Source of the DNA: Opitutaceae bacterium EW11
GTDB taxonomy: Bacteria > Verrucomicrobiota > Verrucomicrobiia > Opitutales > Opitutaceae
Direction of reading: 5' to 3'
DNA: 64,000 nucleotides
Assembly: GCA_003054665.1 (NCBI GenBank)
Contig: QAYY01000001.1
Span: 1-64,000, forward strand
Shown here piece after piece: positions 32,377 to 41,744 of this stretch; positions within the stretch are counted from its first letter, which is position 1, and each line of letters starts with the position of its first letter. A program made the translations under genes and the position numbers. The notes below the pieces were generated by a model. It was not told the DNA's origin and did not search any database. It saw nothing but the letters and a program-made list of their open reading frames with translations.

Positions 32377-34986
32377 CTAGAACCGGTACTCCGCCGATAC
32401 CACCAGCGACCGCGGCAGGATCGGACGGCCGTTGAAGTACCGTGCGTTCGGATCGGAGACGAATTGGTTCAGCCTCGGGTCGCCTTCCGTGATTCCGGTC
32501 CCGTTCAGCACGTTCTGCACGTGGGCGCGGAACGCGATCCGGTGGTTCGTCTGGAACGACACGCCGGCGTTGAACACCTCGAACGCTTTCAGCACGCCGC
32601 GGTTGGCTTCATCGGCATACCGCGAGCCGTTGTGAATCCACGCGACGTCCACGCTGGCCCGTCCGAACGAAAAGGCCGGCAGCCGGTACGATGCGCTGAG
32701 CGTGGTGTAGATCTTCGGCACGCGCACCACCTCGTGGCCGTGGATCGGGATCACGATCGTCGCTCCGTTGCTGTCGGTGCCGGAAACGAACTCGTGGCTG
32801 GTGAACTCGGCTTTCTGCAGCGTTCCCGTGAAGTGAAACGTCAGCGGGTCGATCGGAGAGTAGAACGCCTCCACTTCCACGCCGCGGCTGAAAATGTCGC
32901 GGGACTCGTTCAGGTTCGCGATCGTGCCGGTGGGCGTGACGTACACGCCGGTGAACGGCTGGGCTTTGACCCAGCCGCCGAATACGGTCGTGAAGACGGA
33001 GAACCGGCGGCTGGAGTATTTCAGGCCGGTCTCGAGCTGCTGGATCTGTGTCGTCGGACCGGCGTTCGGGTCGTTGGCCGCCGCGGCAACCTCGAACTGG
33101 TCGGTGATCGGAAAGTAATAGCCTTTCGAATACCGGGCGTAGCCGCCAAGCCGGTTGGTGAACTTGTAGTTTGCCCCGGCGGTGACCGCGGTTCCGGAGA
33201 GGTGGCCGAAATCGACGTCGTTCCAGACGCCGCTTCCCGCCTTCGCGTTTTTCAGCGCGGGAATGTCGCTGCCGGCCGGATTGAGATTGTAGCTCTTCGC
33301 GGTTTGCGCCCGCTCCCGGGCGTGCATCACCTCGTAGCGTACTCCCCCGTCGAAATTCCAGTTGCCCCAGGTTTTCTCGGCGTCGAGATAACCGGCCATG
33401 CTGGTTTGATCCGCGGTGGCGCGGCGGTAATCGGCGTTCAGCTGGTAGATGCCCTGATAGGTGCCGTAGCCGAGCGGAGCGCCGGTGGCGGCGTCGAGGT
33501 ACTGGATGTCGAGCCGGCGCGGAAGGTTGCGCACCTCGGTCAGCCAGTTCTCGAGGTTTTTGTAGATATCGGCCTTGAGCCAGCCGTAGTAGAAGCCGGC
33601 GGTGACGTTCACGCCGGCATCGTCGAAGCTCTTGAGCAGGCGCAGGTCGTTTTGGAAGTTGTGGAAATAGTTGAACGTGTGGCGCTGCGCACTCAGGTCG
33701 CCGAGGCCGTTGCCGTTAAGGCTGGATGGATCGCCGACGACGGCGCCGCCCTCTCCGGGAATGGTCAGCTGGAAGCGATAGTTGCCCGAGGCGTCCTTCG
33801 CCGCGGCGAACTGCGAGCCGGCCGCGGCGCTCTTCGCGAGGTTGTTGGCGAGAGTCTGCAGCGGGGTCGCCGTGCTGCTGTATTGGATCTGGTCCGACGT
33901 GTGCGGGGAATAGGTGTAGCGATTGCGGTTCTGCAGCTTCAACCCGTCACCCAGCACGAGTTCGATCTCGGTGCCGGCATAATACAGCGGCGTGTAGTTC
34001 CCGTTTTTCAGGTCGTAGTGCAGGTCGCCGTCCGGCGTGCCTTTGAAGTCGAAATAGCGGAGATCGTTCGACATCGCGCTGCCGTAGCGGATGTCGATGC
34101 CGCCGGGGATCGTGTGCGGGTCCTGAATGTTCGCGAGGGGGAACGGATAGTAAAACGTCGTCCGGTCCAGCATGTACCGGGCGATGAGCTTCACGTAGCC
34201 GCGGTCATTGGGCAGCGAATACTTGACGTTCCCTTTCAGATCGAAGCCCGCGTTGGCGTTGAAGCCCGCATCGCGCACGCCGCGGTCGTGTTTGTACCAA
34301 CCGCCGATCGCATACGTGGTGCGGTCGTTGATCGGCCCCGACTCCCACGCTTCCACGCGGACGCCGCCGATGTCGCCGGTCTGCACCAGGAATTCGCCTT
34401 GGTGCACGGGCGAGCCTTCACGGCCGATGTAGTTGATCAAACCGGCGGGCGCATTGCTGACGAGGATCCCGGCATTTCCGCCGCGCATCGCCTCGACGCG
34501 GGACACCCAGTTGCTCATGCGCGTCCAGAGGTCCGCGTTGGAGAATGCAGAGTTTGAGATGGAAAGGACCGGCAGGCCGTCCTCCTGCAACGCGATGTAC
34601 TGATAGCCGCCGGTCGAGAGCCCTCGCACGTAGACGTTATTGCGGACCTCGCCGCCGGAGGGCTCCACGTAGAACCCGGGAACCAGTTGGATCAGATCTG
34701 CAACGCTCCGCGGTTTCGCCTGGGTGATCTGTTCCGGGTCCAGCGTCGTGGTGGACAGCGGGCTTTCGAGTTTTCGCTGGGGGAGAAAACCGGTGCTGAC
34801 GAGAAACTGGCTGAGGTGGATCGGGTCGCTGTTGTCCACATCGTCGGTCGGGCTGCGCTCGCCCGGTGCCGCTTGGGCGTGCAGCGTGAGGGGCAGCGGA
34901 CAAAGTGCCGCGCTGGCGAGCAGAGCGGCCGACAGGCGGCGCGTGAACCTGCACGGAGCGGTGGGGTGGAGGGTCGTGGTACTCAT
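32377..34986 (-). CDS. TonB-dependent receptor of a sugar-utilisation locus
   Basis: An 869-residue outer-membrane receptor. Signal peptide about 1-38 (LSAALLASAALCPLPL). Plug domain about 75-190 with SVADLIQLVPGFYVEPSGGE and NNVYVRGLSTGGYQYIALQEDGLP. Barrel about 200-869 ending in RSLVVSAEYRF with terminal Phe. No STN domain. It lies 32 bp downstream of the GH1 gene, co-directional. An oligosaccharide substrate is inferred from that and from the divergent LacI regulators and GPH symporter. Confidence 0.88.
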   Translation of the reverse strand: MSTTTLHPTAPCRFTRRLSAALLASAALCPLPLTLHAQAAPGERSPTDDVDNSDPIHLSQFLVSTGFLPQRKLESPLSTTTLDPEQITQAKPRSVADLIQLVPGFYVEPSGGEVRNNVYVRGLSTGGYQYIALQEDGLPVLSISNSAFSNADLWTRMSNWVSRVEAMRGGNAGILVSNAPAGLINYIGREGSPVHQGEFLVQTGDIGGVRVEAWESGPINDRTTYAIGGWYKHDRGVRDAGFNANAGFDLKGNVKYSLPNDRGYVKLIARYMLDRTTFYYPFPLANIQDPHTIPGGIDIRYGSAMSNDLRYFDFKGTPDGDLHYDLKNGNYTPLYYAGTEIELVLGDGLKLQNRNRYTYSPHTSDQIQYSSTATPLQTLANNLAKSAAAGSQFAAAKDASGNYRFQLTIPGEGGAVVGDPSSLNGNGLGDLSAQRHTFNYFHNFQNDLRLLKSFDDAGVNVTAGFYYGWLKADIYKNLENWLTEVRNLPRRLDIQYLDAATGAPLGYGTYQGIYQLNADYRRATADQTSMAGYLDAEKTWGNWNFDGGVRYEVMHARERAQTAKSYNLNPAGSDIPALKNAKAGSGVWNDVDFGHLSGTAVTAGANYKFTNRLGGYARYSKGYYFPITDQFEVAAAANDPNAGPTTQIQQLETGLKYSSRRFSVFTTVFGGWVKAQPFTGVYVTPTGTIANLNESRDIFSRGVEVEAFYSPIDPLTFHFTGTLQKAEFTSHEFVSGTDSNGATIVIPIHGHEVVRVPKIYTTLSASYRLPAFSFGRASVDVAWIHNGSRYADEANRGVLKAFEVFNAGVSFQTNHRIAFRAHVQNVLNGTGITEGDPRLNQFVSDPNARYFNGRPILPRSLVVSAEYRF

Positions 34987-35018
34987 GAGGGGAAATTGGG
35001 GCCGGCGGAAACGCGCGG

Positions 35019-36365
35019 TCAGGGTAGCGCGTTCTGCGCGATCAATTGTGCGAACCACTGGGCGCTCAGCTTCGGCGTGCGGACCTGGGTCTTGAAATCG
35101 TTATGCACGATTCCGAAGCGACGCTGGTAGCCGTCCTGCCACTCGAAGTTGTCGATGTACGACCAGATGAAGCAGCCGCGGACCGGGACGCCGTCGGCGA
35201 TCCCGCGGTGGAGTTCCTGGAGGTGGCTGCGGAGAAACTCCCGGCGATGGAGATCGATCACCTCGCCTCGCTGATTCGGAGCGTCGTCGTCGAAGCCGAC
35301 GCCGTGCTCGGTGAGAAAGATATCTTCGACTCCGTACACCCGAGCGGCGAGGCGCGGCCCCCAATCGAGCACTTGCGGGACGAGGAAGTGCCACGGGCTG
35401 TCGGATTTCGGGTAGCTGGGCGAGAAGGGAAGCCGCTCGTACGGCCCCTCGGAGCCGGCGCGAACGAAGTATCCAGAATACAGATTCAAGCCGAGGTAGT
35501 CGGTGGGAAGAGAGATGAGCGCGAAGTCGCCCTCGCCCGCCCGCGCCGAAGCATCGCCCGCGATCTCTCGGTAGCGCGGCCGATAGCGGCCGTGATGAAG
35601 CGGATCGAGCACCCGGATGTTGTCGTCGACAAACGCGTTTTCGGCCGCCGCCACGTCGCCGGGGGACGACGTGATGGGAATTGGGATCGTCGGGTTGTCG
35701 GTCAGTCCGACCCGCGCCATTTTTGCCCCGTGCTCGCGCACGGCGCGCACGCCGTGTCCGTGGCAGACCAGCGCATGATGGTACGTCTGGTTCACCACCG
35801 CTTCGCTCTCCCGCAGGCCGGGAGCTTTCCGCCCCGTGCCGTACGCCATGCGGGTAAAGCAGCTGATTTCGTTGAGCGTGATCCAGTTCGTCACCCGGTC
35901 TCGGAAGGCCCGCACGGCGGTGTCGGCATAAAACGCAAACGCATCGATCACTCCGCGCGACCGCCAGCCGCCCTGGTCCTCCAGCGCCTGCGGCAGATCC
36001 CAATGGTACAGCGTCACCCAGGGCGTGATTCCGTGGCGCTCCATCGAGTCGAACAGCCGATGGTAGAAATCGATGCCGGGCTGGTTGAGGCGGCGATCTC
36101 CGTGCGGGCACAGGCGAGGCCACGCCAGCGACAACCGATAATGCCGGACTCCCAACCGCGCCATGAGGGCAAAATCCTCGTCGAAGCGATGGTAATGGTC
36201 GCAGGCGACGTCGAGGGTGTCGCCGTGCAGAACCTTGCCGGGCTGGCGGCTGAAGGTGTCCCACGTGGACGGGCCTTTTCCGTCGTCGAAGGCGGCGCCT
36301 TCAATCTGCGGGGCGGCGGCAGCGAGGCCCCAAACGAAGTCCTTGGGAAACGAATGCGAGGGCAT
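35019..36365 (-). CDS. GH1 beta-glucosidase-type enzyme
   Basis: A 448-residue cytoplasmic GH1 enzyme, the family's usual length, without signal peptide. The N-terminal signature is FPKDFVWGLAAAAPQIEGA. The acid/base motif is WITLNEIS with Glu166 (the usual Pro after NE is Ile). The nucleophile motif is FLTEHG with Glu353 (usually TENG). The aglycone region FIWSYIDNFEWQDGYQRRFG is well preserved. It probably hydrolyses beta-linked disaccharides after import. It is transcribed with the TonB receptor and divergently from the LacI pair. Confidence 0.9.
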   Translation of the reverse strand: MPSHSFPKDFVWGLAAAAPQIEGAAFDDGKGPSTWDTFSRQPGKVLHGDTLDVACDHYHRFDEDFALMARLGVRHYRLSLAWPRLCPHGDRRLNQPGIDFYHRLFDSMERHGITPWVTLYHWDLPQALEDQGGWRSRGVIDAFAFYADTAVRAFRDRVTNWITLNEISCFTRMAYGTGRKAPGLRESEAVVNQTYHHALVCHGHGVRAVREHGAKMARVGLTDNPTIPIPITSSPGDVAAAENAFVDDNIRVLDPLHHGRYRPRYREIAGDASARAGEGDFALISLPTDYLGLNLYSGYFVRAGSEGPYERLPFSPSYPKSDSPWHFLVPQVLDWGPRLAARVYGVEDIFLTEHGVGFDDDAPNQRGEVIDLHRREFLRSHLQELHRGIADGVPVRGCFIWSYIDNFEWQDGYQRRFGIVHNDFKTQVRTPKLSAQWFAQLIAQNALP

Positions 36366-36422
36366 GGGGAGTGGGCCGGGACGTTCGCTTTTCGTCCGTC
36401 AGCCGCAACCGACCGCGTTGCG

Positions 36423-36435
36423 CTTACGTTTGAAA
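36423..36435. promoter_or_regulatory. Candidate LacI operator, site 1
   Basis: CTTACGTTTGAAA lies between the divergent GH1 and LacI genes, 58 bp before GH1's start and 62 bp before the LacI start. The identical 13-mer occurs inverted at 38692-38704 ahead of the GPH symporter, supporting a shared regulator. It has the central CG typical of LacI-family sites, but palindromy is weak. Confidence 0.5.
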
Positions 36436-36496
36436 TGCGGCGCGCCCGGTTGCCTCGGGAGAGGAACCACATTCAGTCGCGTACCCCGCCCCGCCG

Positions 36497-37537
36497 ATGC
36501 TCCGAGCCTCCGTCACGATCAAGGACGTCGCGCACGCCGCCCGCGTGCACTATTCGACGGTGTCGCTCGCGCTGAGGGACGCGCCTGTGGTCGCTGCCGA
36601 GACTCGCCAGCGCGTCCAAGAGGCCGCCGAGCGGCTGGGCTACGCGCCCAACTCCGTGTTCTCCGCGCTGAGCCGCTATCGGCCGCAGCGCGAGGTCGCC
36701 CGGCGGCGGCCACAAATCGCGTATGTCACGAATTGCGCCGACCAGGCGGATATGCGGCGGCATCCGCATCACCGCCATTACCTCGAGGGAGCGCTCCGAC
36801 AAGCGACGCGTCTCGGGTACGGAATGAAGGTGCTGCACGTGTCGGAAACGGAGCACGATTCGGAGAGCCTGGCTTCGTATCTGAAACGGCACGACATCGA
36901 ATGCCTGGTTCTCGCCGCCTTCGAGCCCGGTTTCTCGACCCTGGCTCTGGATTGGGACGCGTTCTGCGTCGTGAAGATCGATTCCCGGCACATTCCGCCC
37001 TCGGTGGGCGGAGTCTCCATCGATCAGCTGGAGGTGGTGCGCACGGCTCACCGCGAGATGACGGCGCTGGGCTACCGGCGGATCGGACTGGCCGTGCGGC
37101 GCGCCGAAGAGGAAAGCACGGACCACCGGTTTACGATGGGGTACTTCATCGAACAGGCGGCGCTCGCGCCCGGTTCGCGCGTCCCGCCGCTCCTCTTCCC
37201 GCACAATTGCCCGGACGACGAAATGGGGCGCCTGCTCTGCCGTTGGGCCCGGAAGCAGAAGATCGATGCGGTCCTCACTCCTTGGGCGCCGGCGGGCGAA
37301 CACCTTCGCCGCGACGGCCTTCGCGTGCCCGACGTGGTGGCGCTGGCACTGTTGTCGTTGACCAAGCCGGATCCGGAGCTGGCCGGCGTTCGAATCTCGC
37401 CCGGGGTCGTCGGCGCAAAGGTCGTCTCGCACGTGGCGACGCTTCTTCGCACGGGCCAAAGGGGGATCTCGGCTTTTCCCACTCACACCTATGTCGCGGG
37501 TCTCTGGCAAAACGGCGCGAGCGCACCCGGTCGATAG
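36497..37537 (+). CDS. LacI-family transcriptional regulator (first of a tandem pair)
   Basis: A 346-residue LacI-type repressor. The HTH with hinge is VTIKDVAHAARVHYSTVSLA (about 6-25), followed by LGYAPN. The effector domain (about 75-340) has the DWDAFCVVKIDSRH and LGYRRIGLAV segments of this group. Start at 36497 (ATG). It overlaps the next gene, a paralogue, by 47 bp. Divergent from GH1/TonB, it probably regulates that operon and the downstream symporter. The sugar effector is unknown. Confidence 0.87.
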   Translation: MLRASVTIKDVAHAARVHYSTVSLALRDAPVVAAETRQRVQEAAERLGYAPNSVFSALSRYRPQREVARRRPQIAYVTNCADQADMRRHPHHRHYLEGALRQATRLGYGMKVLHVSETEHDSESLASYLKRHDIECLVLAAFEPGFSTLALDWDAFCVVKIDSRHIPPSVGGVSIDQLEVVRTAHREMTALGYRRIGLAVRRAEEESTDHRFTMGYFIEQAALAPGSRVPPLLFPHNCPDDEMGRLLCRWARKQKIDAVLTPWAPAGEHLRRDGLRVPDVVALALLSLTKPDPELAGVRISPGVVGAKVVSHVATLLRTGQRGISAFPTHTYVAGLWQNGASAPGR

Positions 37538-38600
37538 CGCCTCACGCCGGGTGCGTGGAAAGGTTCCCACGATGCACGACGTCGCGCGGGAGGCGCGAGT
37601 GCACCAGACCACGGTGTCCCTCGCGCTGCGAAATCACCCGCGGCTGCCGCTCGCCACGCGTCAGCGTATTCAGAAAGTCGCTGCGCGGCTGGGCTACCGA
37701 CCGGATCCCATGCTGGCGGCGTTCAATTTCCATCGCCTGGCCAGCCATCCGGTGAAAGGCACGCCCGCGATCGCCTTCATTCTCGACGCCGACGCGAGGC
37801 GGTGTTTCAGCCAGCGGGCGGGCCATCCGGTGGTGATCGAAGGAGCGCGTCAGGCCGCAAAGGAACGCGGCTATGGCCTCGAACCCTTCGTGCTCGATTC
37901 CGAGGAGATCGGCCCGCGCCGCCTCGACCAGATCCTGCTCGCCCGCGGAATCGCGGGCGTGGTCGTGTCCACGTTCGAAACCAAGACCACCCGGCTGGAA
38001 TTGGACTGGCCGCGCTGCTGCGCGGTGAAGATCGAGTCGCGCCACCTCTGGCCGCCGCTGGACGTGATCACCAACGATCAGCATCAGGTCACCCGTCTTG
38101 GACTGAGGCGCATGCTGGACCTCGGGTACCGCCGCGTGGGACTCGTCTCGACGCGCGAAGCGGAACGCCGGTTGGGCGACGCGTTCCGGACGGGCTTTCT
38201 TGTCGAGCAGGCGTCGCTGCCGGAGTCGGCCCGCGTACCGCCGCTGTTGCTCGACGATTCCGACCGGAAACACCCGGAGAGGCTGCTCTCGCAGTGGCTC
38301 GAGAAACAGCGGATCGACGCCGTCGTTTCCAATCTGAACGACGTGGCACGCTTCATCGAGGCGACAGGACGGCGGATCCCGATGGATTTGGCCTTCGCCT
38401 CGCTCGACCTCACGCCGGAGACGCCAAACCTCGCCGGTGTGGTGCAGAACCACGCCCTCGTCGGACGCCGTGCGGTGGAGCAGGTGATCGCGCTGCTGCA
38501 CGCGCACGAACGCGGCCTGCCCGAAGTGCCTTCGGTGACTTTCGTCCCCGGATTCTGGCGCGACGGCAGTTCGGCCCCTCCCGCCGAGGCATTCGAGTGA
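37491..38600 (+). CDS. LacI-family transcriptional regulator (second of a tandem pair)
   Basis: Up to 369 residues. The HTH (VPTMHDVAREARVHQTTVSL) begins only after about 26 residues from ATG 37491, so GTG at 37551, giving 349 residues, is a likely start that would still overlap nothing essential. The effector domain shares CAVKIESRHLWPP and LGYRRVGLVSTRE with the first regulator, showing paralogy. It is translationally overlapped with the first gene and followed by the GPH symporter. The tandem arrangement suggests a heteromeric or two-signal control of the locus. Confidence 0.82.
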   Translation: MSRVSGKTARAHPVDSASRRVRGKVPTMHDVAREARVHQTTVSLALRNHPRLPLATRQRIQKVAARLGYRPDPMLAAFNFHRLASHPVKGTPAIAFILDADARRCFSQRAGHPVVIEGARQAAKERGYGLEPFVLDSEEIGPRRLDQILLARGIAGVVVSTFETKTTRLELDWPRCCAVKIESRHLWPPLDVITNDQHQVTRLGLRRMLDLGYRRVGLVSTREAERRLGDAFRTGFLVEQASLPESARVPPLLLDDSDRKHPERLLSQWLEKQRIDAVVSNLNDVARFIEATGRRIPMDLAFASLDLTPETPNLAGVVQNHALVGRRAVEQVIALLHAHERGLPEVPSVTFVPGFWRDGSSAPPAEAFE

Positions 38601-38691
38601 CCTCGGGAAACAGGCGCGCACTCCATCGTCTGCCCCCTCGCAGCGGCGTCCGCGCGGGCGGGCAGCGGCGATGCGAGTTCGCCGGGACCAG

Positions 38692-38704
38692 TTTCAAACG
38701 TAAG
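38692..38704. promoter_or_regulatory. Candidate LacI operator, site 2
   Basis: TTTCAAACGTAAG, the inverse of the 13-mer at 36423-36435, lies 83 bp before the GPH symporter start. Two exact copies framing one locus are unlikely by chance in a 40-kb region. Confidence 0.5.
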
Positions 38705-38787
38705 ACCGACAAACCCGTCGTCTGAAGCGCGCCGCAGCGGTCCAGTCCCGCGGCCCCGCGTTTGCCCACGCTCCGCTCCCTCTCGCC

Positions 38788-40164
38788 ATGATCCCCTCCG
38801 CCGAACCGCTGCGTTTTCGTGAAAAGCTGGCTTACGGGCTGGGCGACACGGCGGCCAACTTCTTCTACCATCTCTTCAACCTGTTCCTGCTCTACTACTA
38901 CACGGACATCGTGGGCCTGCCGGCCGCGGCGGTAGGTTCGATGTTTCTGCTCACGCGGATCGTGGATGCGGTGAAAAACCCGGTGATGGGGGTGATCGCC
39001 GACCGGACACGGTCGCGGTGGGGCAAGTTTCGTCCATACCTGCTATACGGCGCGCTTCCGTACGGTATCTGCGGATACTTGATGTTTCTGAATCCGGCCT
39101 TCGGTCCCTCGGGGAAACTGATCTACGCCTATGCGACGTTCACGCTGGTGACGATCGCCTACGCCGTGGTGAACGTGCCGTACGCCGCGCTGATGGGGGT
39201 GATGTCCCCCGTCTCCTCCGAGCGCACCTCCCTCGCCTCGTACCGTTTCTTTTTCGCGTTCGCGGGCGGGCTGGTGATTTCGAGCTGCGTGATCCCGATG
39301 AAAAACTACCTCGGGCACGGCGACGAAGCGGCCGGCTTTCGCCTCACCGCGGCGGTGCTCGCCTTCGGAGCGGTGGTGCTGCTGCTGTGCACGTTTGCCT
39401 ACACCCGCGAACGAGTGACGCCGCCGCCCGGGCAGGACCGGGCGCTCGGCCCCGACCTCAAGGCGCTCCTGAAAAACACCCCCTGGATGATGCTCTTCCT
39501 TGTCGCGGTCGGCTCGCTCACGCTCTTTGCCGTCCGCAACGCCGCCACGATGTATTATTTCAAGTACTACGTCGGCAGCGAGCGGCAGGCCGCGGTGTTC
39601 ATGACGCTCGGCATGGTCGGCCAGATCGCGGGCTGTGCCTGCACGCCGTTTTTCCTTCGCTACGTCGCCCGCAAGAAACTGCTCGTCATCCTGTTTCTCG
39701 GCATCGCGCCGCTGCTCGCCGCATTCTATTTCATCCCGCCGAAGGCGCTCTGGGTGATGGGTGCGTTGCATTTCGGCATCTCGTTTCTGATCGGCCCGAA
39801 GCCCGTGATCACCTGGTCGATGTACGCCGACACCGCCGATTTTGCGGAATGGAGATTCGGGCGGCGTTGCACCGCGCTCATCTTCTCCGCGGTGAACTTC
39901 GCCAACGGCCTGGGCCTCGCGATAGGCGGTGCCGTCAGCGGATGGGCGCTGACTTGGGCGGGCTTTGTGCCGAACGCCGTGCAAACGGAAAGCGCGCTGC
40001 ACGGCATTCGCCTGATGTTCACCGTTTTTCCCGCGGTTCTGGCCATATTCAGCGCGGGCGCCGCAGCGCTGTATCCGCTGACGGAAGCCAAGGTGTTGCA
40101 GATCGAAGCAGATCTGGCCGCCCGCAAGGCGGTGCCGCCAAGCCCGGTTCCGCAATCCCTCTGA
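38788..40164 (+). CDS. GPH-family sugar:cation symporter
   Basis: A 458-residue, 12-helix inner-membrane transporter of the glycoside-pentoside-hexuronide:cation group (MelB/XynB-like). Signatures: REKLAYGLGDTAANFFYHLF at the start and DRTRSRWGKFRPYLLYGALP after the second helix. It would import the glycoside that the GH1 enzyme hydrolyses. It follows the two lacI genes and is preceded by a candidate LacI operator. Confidence 0.9.
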   Translation: MIPSAEPLRFREKLAYGLGDTAANFFYHLFNLFLLYYYTDIVGLPAAAVGSMFLLTRIVDAVKNPVMGVIADRTRSRWGKFRPYLLYGALPYGICGYLMFLNPAFGPSGKLIYAYATFTLVTIAYAVVNVPYAALMGVMSPVSSERTSLASYRFFFAFAGGLVISSCVIPMKNYLGHGDEAAGFRLTAAVLAFGAVVLLLCTFAYTRERVTPPPGQDRALGPDLKALLKNTPWMMLFLVAVGSLTLFAVRNAATMYYFKYYVGSERQAAVFMTLGMVGQIAGCACTPFFLRYVARKKLLVILFLGIAPLLAAFYFIPPKALWVMGALHFGISFLIGPKPVITWSMYADTADFAEWRFGRRCTALIFSAVNFANGLGLAIGGAVSGWALTWAGFVPNAVQTESALHGIRLMFTVFPAVLAIFSAGAAALYPLTEAKVLQIEADLAARKAVPPSPVPQSL

Positions 40165-40668
40165 GAGCTCGCAGGGAGCCCGCGACGGCTCGCGAGCGTC
40201 GCTGACGATGGCGGGTGGTGGCGATGCTCGGCGTCATTCGATTGCCGGGCGCCCCGGACGTCCGGAGGTTCTCGGCGATTCCGCGGGGCCGCGCGGCTCG
40301 CTCCAGCGTGGGCCCAACGGGGTTCCTACCAAGCGCGGCGAGAAAACCTTTGGTCAAATGTCGAACGAAGCGTTCCTGGCCCGTCATCGGGGTGAAACAG
40401 CAGCCTCTTTTCCCTCTCTTTCCGCCGACGCGCTCGATGAATACCGCCCCTCAACGTGCAATCCTTCCCGAGGTGCGCATCGTATTCGGCATTTCCGTTG
40501 TCGGCTTCCTCCACAGCCCCTCCGCTCGGCACCGTAACCCTCCCCCTGCGCGTGATGATGCCGCCGCTGCACGTCTCGTTACAGGACAGCGAAAGGGTAG
40601 CGGCCATTCGGCCGCCCGGTTTCTCCACAGCCTCACGTCCACCCCACCCATACTGTTGCACGCTTTTT
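40165..40668. other. Intergenic, no gene seen
   Basis: About 500 bp. Open frames on both strands have low-complexity translations without family patterns. No hairpin or repeat stands out. Confidence 0.5.
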
Positions 40669-41229
40669 ATGAATTCCCAAAAAACCAAAAAGGCCGGCTC
40701 CTCCCCTTCCCTGCTCGACACGCTCAAGGAGCGTTTCCTGAAAAACGCCCACCGGCATTCCAGCTTGGACTGGGCCAAGGTGGAAGCGCGGCTGCAGTCG
40801 GCTCCCGACAAACTCTCGTCGCTTCAGCAGATGGAGGACACCGGCGGCGAGCCGGACGTCGTCGGCCGCGAAAAGGACGGCAGCTTCGTTTTTGTCGACT
40901 GCTCGCCCCAGAGTCCGGAAGGGCGCGCGAGTCTCTGCTACGACGCCGAAGCGCTCGAATCGCGGAAGAAGTTCAAACCGAAGAGCAGCGCGACGGCGCT
41001 CGCGGCGGAGATGGGCGTCGAACTGCTCACGGAAGAGCAGTATCAAGAGCTGCAGCGTCTCGACGAGTTCGATACGAAATCCTCCAGCTGGCTGAAAACG
41101 CCGCCGGAGATTCGGAAACTCGGGGGAGCGATCTTTGGCGACCGCCGTTTTGGCCGCGTTTTCATCTACCACAACGGAGCGGAATCCTACTACAGCGGCC
41201 GGGGTTTTCGTGCCCGACTGGTCGTCTGA
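40669..41229 (+). CDS. DUF4256 family protein
   Basis: A 186-residue protein matching DUF4256 along its whole length: LLDTLKERFLKNAHRHSSL, GGEPDVVGREKDGSF, ALESRKKFKPKSSATALAAE, GVELLTEEQYQELQ, IRKLGGAIFGDRRFG and YHNGAESYYSGRGFR. Length is typical. Function is unknown; it is a cytoplasmic protein. The YCII gene follows after 34 bp. Confidence 0.85.
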   Translation: MNSQKTKKAGSSPSLLDTLKERFLKNAHRHSSLDWAKVEARLQSAPDKLSSLQQMEDTGGEPDVVGREKDGSFVFVDCSPQSPEGRASLCYDAEALESRKKFKPKSSATALAAEMGVELLTEEQYQELQRLDEFDTKSSSWLKTPPEIRKLGGAIFGDRRFGRVFIYHNGAESYYSGRGFRARLVV

Positions 41230-41263
41230 CCGCGCTCTCCCAGCCTCTCGATCAAAGTTCGCC

Positions 41264-41626
41264 ATGAAATACATCCTTCTCGTTCACGTCCCCAAAGAAA
41301 CCCTCGACGGTCCGAAAGATCCCGCGGCCGCCGCCGCCGGTCGAGCCTACGGCCAGGCGCTGCACGAAGCAGGCATCTTTGTCGCAGGTGTCGGCCTCGG
41401 CTCTCCAGACGCTGCATCCATTGTCTCGGTGCGCGATGGCAAACGCCAGGTGCAGGACGGACCCTACGCCGAAACCAAGGAGTTTCTCGGCGGTTTCGTG
41501 ATCGTCGACGTGCCCGATCTCGAAACCGCGCTGGAATGGGCGGCGCGAAACCCCTCCGCCGCCGTCGGCTCGATCGAGGTGCTTCCGCTCGGCGGGTCGT
41601 ATTTCGCCGCCGGCCCGGCGAAGTGA
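41264..41626 (+). CDS. YCII-related protein
   Basis: A 120-residue YCII-family protein: MKYILLVH, YGQALHEAGIFVAGVGL, QVQDGPYAETKEFLGGFVI. The family's Asp-containing DGPYAETKE block is complete. Such proteins are often encoded with ECF sigma factors and act on small molecules; none lies nearby here. It may be co-transcribed with the DUF4256 gene. Confidence 0.85.
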   Translation: MKYILLVHVPKETLDGPKDPAAAAAGRAYGQALHEAGIFVAGVGLGSPDAASIVSVRDGKRQVQDGPYAETKEFLGGFVIVDVPDLETALEWAARNPSAAVGSIEVLPLGGSYFAAGPAK

Positions 41627-41744
41627 CGGTTTCCGCCACCGACCGCCCTCTCCTCCGACGGCGTCCAGCATCAGAGCGGGCGCCGTGCGCATGCGGCAGG
41701 AAGCCTGTCGTATCCTGATTTCGGTGTCGTCGGCCTCCCTTGCG

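Noticed and set aside
32464-34557. Long plus-strand frame (697 codons) opposite the TonB receptor
   Set aside because: The receptor on the minus strand has plug and barrel motifs; the opposite frame is a compositional shadow.
36404-36422. CGCAAC-N7-GTTGCG inverted repeat as LacI operator
   Set aside because: Short arms in G+C-rich DNA and no second copy; the nearby 13-mer shared with the symporter promoter is better supported.
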